Source: Macrotis lagotis
Taxonomy: Eukaryota > Chordata > Mammalia > Peramelemorphia > Peramelidae
DNA length: 64,000 nucleotides
Reading direction: 5' to 3'
Assembly (NCBI RefSeq): GCF_037893015.1
Contig: NC_133660.1
Coordinates: 160,760,937 to 160,824,936 of the forward strand
Under the pieces are notes generated by a model. The model made no database searches, had not been told where the DNA came from, and worked only from the letters and a program-made list of their open reading frames with translations. A program made the position numbers and the translations under genes. Positions 57,651 to 64,000 of this stretch are shown here, piece by piece (position 1 is the first letter of the stretch; every line of letters starts with the position of its first letter).

Positions 57651-58647
57651 AAGTCAAATTGTTAATAAAGCTCTTCAATCTAGTAATTTCATTTGTATCC
57701 CCTTTGCCTTCTACAACTATAATTATTAACTAGTACAACTAAGTCTCTGTATTTGTTTTGCTGCTATATTATGTTGTTTCAGTTAATTTTTCATCAGTCA
57801 AAAACAATCATTAAAAAAATCTCCAAATTATAGCATATGAGATGCAACATTTTTTTACATTCTAAGAAACAGAGTCCTTTTTATTAGAACTATGGTCTTT
57901 TCATAGGTCTTTATTATACTAATTAAGATTAAATGCATCTGAAACCCCAATTAAAAAAAAAGATTTCCATAAGTATGCAACTTAAATAATGGTCATTACT
58001 AGGTCATTTGGATATCTTCAATGATTCCTTTACTGAGTCTACTTTGATGCCTCATTATGGCAAGGAGGTGAACCAGGTTCCTGAAGTCTATATCATTAGA
58101 ATGTAAGCTCTGTAAAGTCCAATTAATCTGGAAATGATTCAATTATAAGGAAATTTAACTTTGATGCTTCAGAGAGTTCAGAGAGGCTTATAAGTAGATT
58201 GCAAATAAGGTGTCACAACTTTCAAAGACTCTGTTTAATCTGCAATCTTCAGTGTTGGAAGGACCCATATCACTGAGATTAAAGATACCCGAATACAAGT
58301 TATTTTCCTATTCACAAAAGTTACCATACATCCAATGAATTAAAAGGAAAAACAAGCAAATGTGTCCACTAGGTGGAGACATAGATTAGTTTAATCACAA
58401 TATCAAATCAATCACAACATTAAGAAGCTGCTTCAGTAATGCCATCAGTTAAGTTTATTAACTGATCACTTATCTAATCATAAGCCTTTTACCAGATAAG
58501 TCATTTATTATAACTCCAATGAAATATTATGCCTATAAAAACATTTCAAAATGTTTTCTAAAAGTTGAAGTCAACAGTTCTAAAAGAATCTCCCTATAAA
58601 AATCATTTACCAATCAAGACAGAAGCCCCATCCCCCTTTTTACCCAC
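57651..58647 (-). other. REST: REST intron next to finger-5 exon, single copy
   Basis: About 1 kb downstream (in transcript sense) of the exon donor CAG|GTGGGT. No repeat recognised. Confidence 0.5.
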
Positions 58648-58731
58648 CTGAATGAGTTCGCATATGTCTAGTTAAATGGGTCTTCTGGGAGCTGGAATAG
58701 GGACACATAGCACACTGATATGGGCGTTCAC
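58648..58731 (-). CDS. REST: REST internal exon (zinc finger 5)
   Basis: An 84-nt exon, the same length as the human equivalent as remembered. Acceptor TTTGCAG|GTGAACG at 58732-58731; donor CATTCAG|GTGGGT at 58648-58647. Phase: begins with the last two bases of Gly and ends with the first base of the next Gly codon. It reads (G)[18 protein letters not shown] then LTRHMRTHS(G), one complete C2H2 finger with its linker, part of the eight-finger DNA-binding domain that reads RE1. It joins the last coding exon in frame (..RTHS-G-EKPFKCDQC). Joined instead to exon N it leads to the REST4 stop. Earlier coding exons are not in the window. Confidence 0.97.
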
Positions 58732-58767
58732 CTGCAAATAAATAAATCACATAATAGAAATGTCAAT

Positions 58768-58925
58768 AAACTAATATGGAAATATTTTTAACATGGCTGT
58801 ATGTGTTAGATCATTGCTGTCCTAGGGTAGGATAGGAGGGAGAAAATGTGAAACTCAGAATCTTACCAAAAATGAATGTTGAAAACTGTCTTTACATGTA
58901 ATTGAAAAAAAAATATACACAAAAA
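58768..58925 (+). repeat. L1 3' tail, sense
   Basis: ACTAATATGGAAATATTTTTAACATGGC to GTCTTTACATGTAATTG. It lies only about 35 bases upstream of the finger-5 exon. Confidence 0.85.
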
Positions 58926-59129
58926 TAAAGACAATAAATAAAAATTTCTTCACTGCCTATGCATAGGCAAAACACAATTGATACATTGGTGTGATTCAGC
59001 ATATGAATAAATCAGCTTTGAAATCATAATAAATTTTAAAGTTGAACACAGTAAAAATGCACAGGTGTGGAACTTAATTTTCCTTTTTTCTTATTATAAT
59101 TCTTTCTAAAAACTATGATTAACCATATG

Positions 59130-59160
<31 letters not shown>

Positions 59161-59433
59161 ACTTACAATTACTCAGGCAATTTTTCTTTTTAAACTACCT
59201 ACCTCACACTTGCTGTAAAGAAGGTACTTTTACAAAAAGTTAAATTAGTAATTATAGGAGGATTGGAAGTCAGAATAAATGAATAGGTTCAATTTCTACT
59301 TGTCTGTGACCTTAAGCATGTCAAATAACTTTATTGAACTTAATTTTCTCATAACATCCCCATCAACTGGGAATATTAACACTTGTACAATTTACCTCAA
59401 AGGGTTACTCTGAGGATCAAACAAGAGAAAGTA
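58926..59433. other. REST intron, unassigned, with (TG)n
   Basis: (TG)14 at 59131-59158. Otherwise nothing recognised. Confidence 0.45.
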
Positions 59434-59505
59434 CGGGGTGCGCCAAAAACCTAGCTTTGTTATTAAGGCCTAAAGTGTACTAAGACTTTTGGAACCTATA
59501 TTTGT
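59434..59505. repeat. Possible mariner-type palindromic MITE
   Basis: Starts TACGGGGTGCGCCAAAAAC and ends AGACTTTTGGAACCTATA, with a central AGGCCT. The two halves are imperfect inverted repeats, and the GGTGCGCCAAAA end is mariner-like. Both ends carry TA. About 70 bp. Confidence 0.4.
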
Positions 59506-59671
59506 GAAGTACATTGCAAAGCTTCATGAACCATAAAAATATAAGCTCTTATAGAAGTATTCTTTTTCTTAACTAACAGTTTTGACAACTTTATGAGATA
59601 GATTAATATTAATAACCATTTTTTGGATAAGACTAATAAATTTTTAAGTGTACACTGAGAGAGAGAGATTC

Positions 59672-59827
59672 TTTTTTTTAAGAAGATTTTTTGCAAGGCA
59701 ATGGGATTAAGTGGCTTGCCCAAGGCCACACAGCTAGGTAATTATTAAGTGTTTGAGGCCACATTTGAACTCGGGTACTCCTGACTCCAGTGCCGGTGCT
59801 CTATCCACTGTGCCACCTAGCTGCCCC
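59672..59827 (-). repeat. SINE-A copy, antisense
   Basis: TTTTTTGCAAGGCAATGGGATTAAG to GTGCCACCTAGCTGCCCC; flanks GATTCTTT / GATATTCTTT suggest the target duplication. Confidence 0.92.
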
Positions 59828-59829
59828 AA

Positions 59830-60125
59830 GATATTCTTTCAAGATAACTTGGAAAGTAACAATGGGTGAAAATCCCCAGTGCCAATTCTGCCACTATGTA
59901 TGTGACCTGAGAACATTTAACTTTTCGAGGTCTTAACTTTATCACCTATTAGGTAAGAGAATGTATTTCCAACACTGACTTAAAAAAATCTCATTTGTTA
60001 AGTGACACCAAGCAAGTCATCTAATCTCATTCCTCAGTTTCTTCATCTATAAAAATGAGGGAATTGGCTTCTAGAGTCCCTTCCAGGTTTAAACTCATAT
60101 TCCTCTATGACTCTGGAATTAAAGG
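59830..60125 (+). repeat. MIR-type remnants, sense
   Basis: CAAGCAAGTCATCTAATCTC, CTCAGTTTCTTCATCTATAAAAATGAGG and GGCTTCTAGAGTCCCTTCCAGG. Confidence 0.65.
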
Positions 60126-60590
60126 CCAGCACTCTCCTCTGTTTTCATCAGGAATCACCATATCTAACATCCCTAAAAGCAGCACAACTATTTAATCATA
60201 GTATTAAATGGGTTCTTCCATCTTGAAGACTATAACATCAAGGAAATGATGTCATGATATAAAACAATGCAGCGCTATTCCCAACTGTTTACCCAACAAG
60301 TATTTCTTAAGCACAACTGTGCTGAGGGTACAAAAAAAAAAAACTTCAAACACACCAGAATACTAGAGTTAAAATTACAGCATTAATATAATAAAATTGA
60401 TGAAAGTTAGAGGTGACAATCTGGTCATGAGAAAATATACCATAATTGGCTGGAAAGCTGGTTTTTGAATCTGAAAGATGTGAATTCATGTCCTACCTCT
60501 GAAAACCCTCAGCTGTATGATCATATATCTATAAAGGTAATTTCTCATCAGAGAGTTTCCTTTAACTAATGAAATCACAGATGAAAACTA
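60126..60590. other. REST intron, unassigned
   Basis: Nothing recognised. Confidence 0.35.
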
Positions 60591-60592
60591 TC

Positions 60593-60735
60593 AGAAAGGC
60601 AACTTGATCTAATGGAAAGATCTAATTTTTCCAATAGACTTGGAGATATTTTGATACCTACACTTAAAAACTATGTGACCTTAGGCAAGTTAATTAACCT
60701 CTTTAGACCTAAAAGTTTCTCATTTAAAAAACAAG
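60593..60735 (+). repeat. MIR copy, sense
   Basis: CTATGTGACCTTAGGCAAGTTAATTAACC with degraded flanks. Confidence 0.65.
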
Positions 60736-60756
60736 AAAAAAGATTAAGAGTGAGTC

Positions 60757-60892
60757 TAGGGGCACAGTGATAGAGCATGTATGTGCCCTGGAGTCAGGAG
60801 GACAGGAGTTCAAATCTGGTCTCAAACACTTAATTACCTAGCTGTGTGACCTTGGGCAAGCCACTTAACTCCATTGCCTTGCAAAAACCAAA
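60757..60892 (+). repeat. SINE-A copy, sense
   Basis: AGGGGCACAGTGATAGAGC to CCATTGCCTTGCAAAAACC; head slightly shortened. Confidence 0.9.
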
Positions 60893-61861
60893 AAAGAAAA
60901 GAGAGTAAATCTAAGGGAAAGTACTTTGTAAACCTCAAAATACAAATTCAAGTTGTGATTTTGTTGTGGAAAAAATGGAGGAGTAGGCTGGAGGGGAAAT
61001 AAAAAGAAACAGAGAAGAAGGAATGAGCAGGAAAAAATAACAATAGAAATGATGATTCTTTCTTTAGTGGCAACAATGCCATAGAAACTTTGGACTGGAG
61101 ACATTTTAAGAAAATGGAAGTTTTTATTAGGGAGACTACCATGGTTTAAAACAACAAACGAAGCTGTCTATAACTAAAAGGGCTGAAGATGTCAATGATG
61201 CAACTCTTAAATGGGCTTAAGTAAAGCTGCATTAAGCTGATTTTCAATCAAAAACACTTTTCCTTGGTGGAAAGTGACATTTTAAGGCTATGTGTGAACT
61301 TGTACAACATTGGGGGCAGGGAGGAATATCTTCCAATCAACTTGCACTTTACCTCTATTAAATTTATATGTAAATAAAAAGCAATAAAACTGAGGGAAAG
61401 GACTAAAGTGAAAATATGAAGGAAGCTGGATAAATTGTTGGAAAGAATCTGGGCAATTTCTAATTCTGCCATTTTCTAATTCCAATTTCCACTAATTAAT
61501 TTCCACATCAAACATCATTTAAACATTATATATCAGAAGCTTAGGGGTACTTAAAAATGACTTCTCAATGTATTGGAAAGGTAGATGAGGGATAGGTATT
61601 ATTCCTTTTTCAGAGATTAAAAACTCAAAAAGAATAAAAAGAATCTCCAAGGATCATCATAAATAAAGCAGTACTAAATTCTGAACAGGGTACAATATCC
61701 AGATAGGGCAATGTTTAAACTTTAGAGTTCAACTATTGATCCTCAAAAACTAAATATATAAATGAGGTTCAATAGTATAGCCAAAAACTTCTATTCTAAA
61801 AATACCAATTGCAACAATCTCAAAAGATCCTAAAAAACAGTTAAAAAAAAAAGAATCATCT
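60893..61861. other. REST intron, unassigned
   Basis: About 970 bases without recognised repeat or exon; open frames are short and motif-free. Confidence 0.4.
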
Positions 61862-62022
61862 AGGGGTGGCTAGGTGGCTAGTAGATAAAGCACCCGCCTT
61901 GAAGTCCAAGAGTACCTGGGTTCAAACCCGGTCTCAGACACTTAATAATTACTTAGCTGTGTGGCCTTGGGCAAGCCACTTAACCCTATTTGCCTTGCAA
62001 AAAACCTAAAAAAAAAAAAATC
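61862..62022 (+). repeat. SINE-A copy, sense
   Basis: AGGGGTGGCTAGGTGGCTAGTAG to TTTGCCTTGCAAAAAACC and A-run. Flanking AAGAATCATCT and AAATCATCTTC are consistent with a target duplication. Confidence 0.92.
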
Positions 62023-62139
62023 ATCTTCTAATAGGATAAAATGGAACCAAACATTTAAAAATAAATTAATAACCAAAATGCTATATGAATGCTCTCAAAT
62101 ACTCCTAAAAACTAGACTACTCACCAATTCTTACTCCAC

Positions 62140-62345
62140 ATAAAATATTAACCCCTACCTCCATCTTAGCTTCAAGTCCAGCTTTAGAACTCTAATTGAA
62201 TGCTATCTTTTCAATGAAGCCTTCTCAAAGAGAATCATTTCTGTCATGGTGTTGACATTCATAGGAAAAAAATTTCACATTCTGTCCTTTGTATCATAGC
62301 TCTGTATTTAAGACTCTAAGTTCCTTGAGGGCACAGACTCTGCCC
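62140..62345 (+). repeat. L2 3' end, sense
   Basis: ACCTCCATCTTAGCTTCAAGTCC, AATGAAGCCTTCTCAAAG, AGACTCTAAGTTCCTTGAGGGCACAGACTC. Confidence 0.7.
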
Positions 62346-62349
62346 TTAA

Positions 62350-62560
62350 AAAGTACCATGGTACAGGGAAAAAGCAGTGGTTCTCTGAGTCAGAAGACAT
62401 GAGTTTAAATGCCACCTCTGATGCAAAACAACCGGTTTGGCAAGTCCCTTAACCTCTAAGGGCCTCAGAGTCCTCAGTGGCATGGGGTGGAGGGAGAAGG
62501 AGAGAAATGAGTATTTCAGAGAAATCAGATTAAGTGACTCCTGGGGTCTTCCAACTGCCC
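62350..62560 (+). repeat. MIR-type copy, sense
   Basis: GTTCTCTGAGTCAGAAGACATGAG, TGGCAAGTCCCTTAACCTCTAAGGGCCTCAG and CTGGGGTCTTCCAACTGCC. Confidence 0.65.
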
Positions 62561-63589
62561 TTTATCTCTCTCACCCACCTCTTTAGTATGAAGTAATTTA
62601 ATGTTTAATGAAAGAAACAAATTAAGAGAATTATTAAAAGTTAGTTACTGTTAGATACATCTGTGATTCTTCTTTAAACCTATCAATTGCTTAATAACTT
62701 TCAGGGGAATGCAGTTCTTGAGATTTGAACACAGAAATGCAATCCTGTATATCATTGTACGAATGGGTAAGGATCTACTTCTCATAACGTTTCCAAACCT
62801 ATTTCAATGTACGTAGTAGGACCTTCCAATCCTTCTCTCACCAACCTCCCACTTCATTTCTCTTATAATTCTTTTTTAAAGCAATATACTGATATATCCT
62901 CCTCCTTCAACTTAAAAACAATTAAGCTTATACAACATTTCACAACCCCCAAAAGAAATGATGCTTTATTATATTCCTTTAAATTAATTGCCTTTTAAAT
63001 ATACGAAGAAAATGGAAAAACTTTTTAGGATGTTAGTATTGTCTTTTTTTCCTCTTTTTCCACAACTGGGGGGGCTGCCCCCACATTCTAATGTTTCTCA
63101 GTCCCTCTTCCCAGAAGACATAGATTAAAAAAAAAAAGTTTTTTCCTTCTAAACTCTAGAAAAATTATTAAGCTAGAAAATACAAGATTTGGAAGATCTT
63201 ATTTTAACTAAAGCCAATTTGTGTTCAAATAAGCAGCCCATATCTTTAAAAAATTCAACCAACTACTGAAACTGGAATAGGGCTACAAATCCTGAACTAA
63301 AAAGAAAACCATGTAAATTTGGGCAATGACCTAGTGAAAGTTTAATGGAGATTCAATTACAGGTTTAGAAACAGGTAACAATGACATCAGATGGTGTGGA
63401 AATTTTATGATGTAGTTAGAAAAAAAGGCTGAACAATTCTCCCCTCTTCCAACCTGAAGTTGGAAGCCTGAAGTAATAATACCACTACTAAAATTCTGAA
63501 GGACTACCCAGAATTCTTTCTTAGAGATTGTATTTTAACTAAACTAGACATCTAGACAAAATATTAATTAGGAAATTTGATTGTGATGA
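62561..63589. other. REST intron, unassigned
   Basis: About 1 kb; no repeat, exon or conserved motif recognised. Confidence 0.4.
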
Positions 63590-63845
63590 AATAGGCAGAG
63601 CAAAGGATCTGGAATCAGAAAAATCAGTTTCAACTATGACCCCAAACATCAACTTCATGTGGGGACCTTGGGCAAATCACCCAACCTCTCTTTTCCTCTT
63701 TGGTTTCCTCATCTGTAAAATGGGGATAATTAGCAACTACCACCCGGGGTTACTATGAGGATCAAATGAAACAATAACTGTAATGCACTAAATCGAGTTT
63801 CTGGCACAGAGTAAGCACTACATCAATATTAGCTATTATCAACTT
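63590..63845 (+). repeat. Near full-length MIR-type SINE, sense
   Basis: AAAGGATCTGGAATCAGAAAAATC, GACCTTGGGCAAATCACCCAACC, TTTCCTCATCTGTAAAATGGGG, TATGAGGATCAAATGAAAC, GTTTCTGGCACAGAGTAAGC in order. Confidence 0.85.
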
Positions 63846-64000
63846 TTTCATATGTTATTTTAAGACTATTTATTTTTAAGAATATATTCATGTTCATGAA
63901 TGGAAGCAATTGTACAGAATAAAATAAGACACAAATTTTGAAATGTGTGGATTATAATTAAAGAAGTATACTAGGAAGTATAAGTTGGACAGGAGATGGT
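63846..64000. other. REST intron, window edge
   Basis: AT-rich, nothing recognised. REST upstream exons must lie to the right. Confidence 0.35.

Overview
Vertebrate, almost certainly marsupial, genomic DNA. It is AT-rich and dense in interspersed repeats. About 27 copies of one SINE (called SINE-A here; sense strand begins GGGGCAGCTAGGTGGCGCAG and ends in an A-tail after TTGCCTTGCAAAAA) look like the WSINE/Mar-type SINEs of Australian marsupials. I would guess a dasyurid-like species, from memory of those consensus sequences and not from a search. The rest of the repeats are 5'-truncated L1 copies in an older and a younger group, L2 and L3/CR1 LINE remains, MIR/CORE-SINE copies and a longer SINE (SINE-B).

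The only live gene recognised is REST (RE1-silencing transcription factor, NRSF), on the minus strand. The window holds an 84-nt coding exon for zinc finger 5 (58648-58731), a 13.2-kb intron, and the large last coding exon (43647-45493) with fingers 6-9, the lysine- and proline-rich middle, both beta-TrCP phosphodegrons and the stop codon. A repeat-free 3' UTR of about 4 kb follows. The first coding exon(s) and promoter lie beyond the right end. Inside the intron, at 47720-47768, sits a short exon matching the neuron-specific exon N that makes the truncated REST4 isoform: its reading VGYGYHLVI then stop is the REST4 tail, with usable splice sites and a UGC motif before the acceptor. This is the most informative element found.

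Layout from the left. 1-7.8 kb: repeats and unassigned DNA. 7.8-9.4 kb: a processed GYG1 (glycogenin-1) pseudogene inserted in a SINE-B. 9.4-36.2 kb: intergenic repeats, including an RTE-like fragment beside L1 pieces, a two-copy unnamed repeat, a probable solo LTR, an L2 with remains of its reverse transcriptase that later insertions entered, and a cluster of three GC-rich SINE-A variants. 36.2-37.3 kb: a nearly intact processed RPSA (ribosomal protein SA) copy touching a young L1 insertion. 38.5-39.4 kb: an L3/CR1 LINE. 39.7-58.7 kb: REST. 58.7-64 kb: the upstream REST intron.

The two processed genes are bystanders made by the L1 machinery, with target-site duplications and A-tails, and have no evident link to REST. 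The next gene 3' of REST in mammals, NOA1, is not seen; as remembered, the human gap is also tens of kb, so it probably lies beyond the left edge. Repeat boundaries are by eye and should be taken as plus or minus 10-30 bases.
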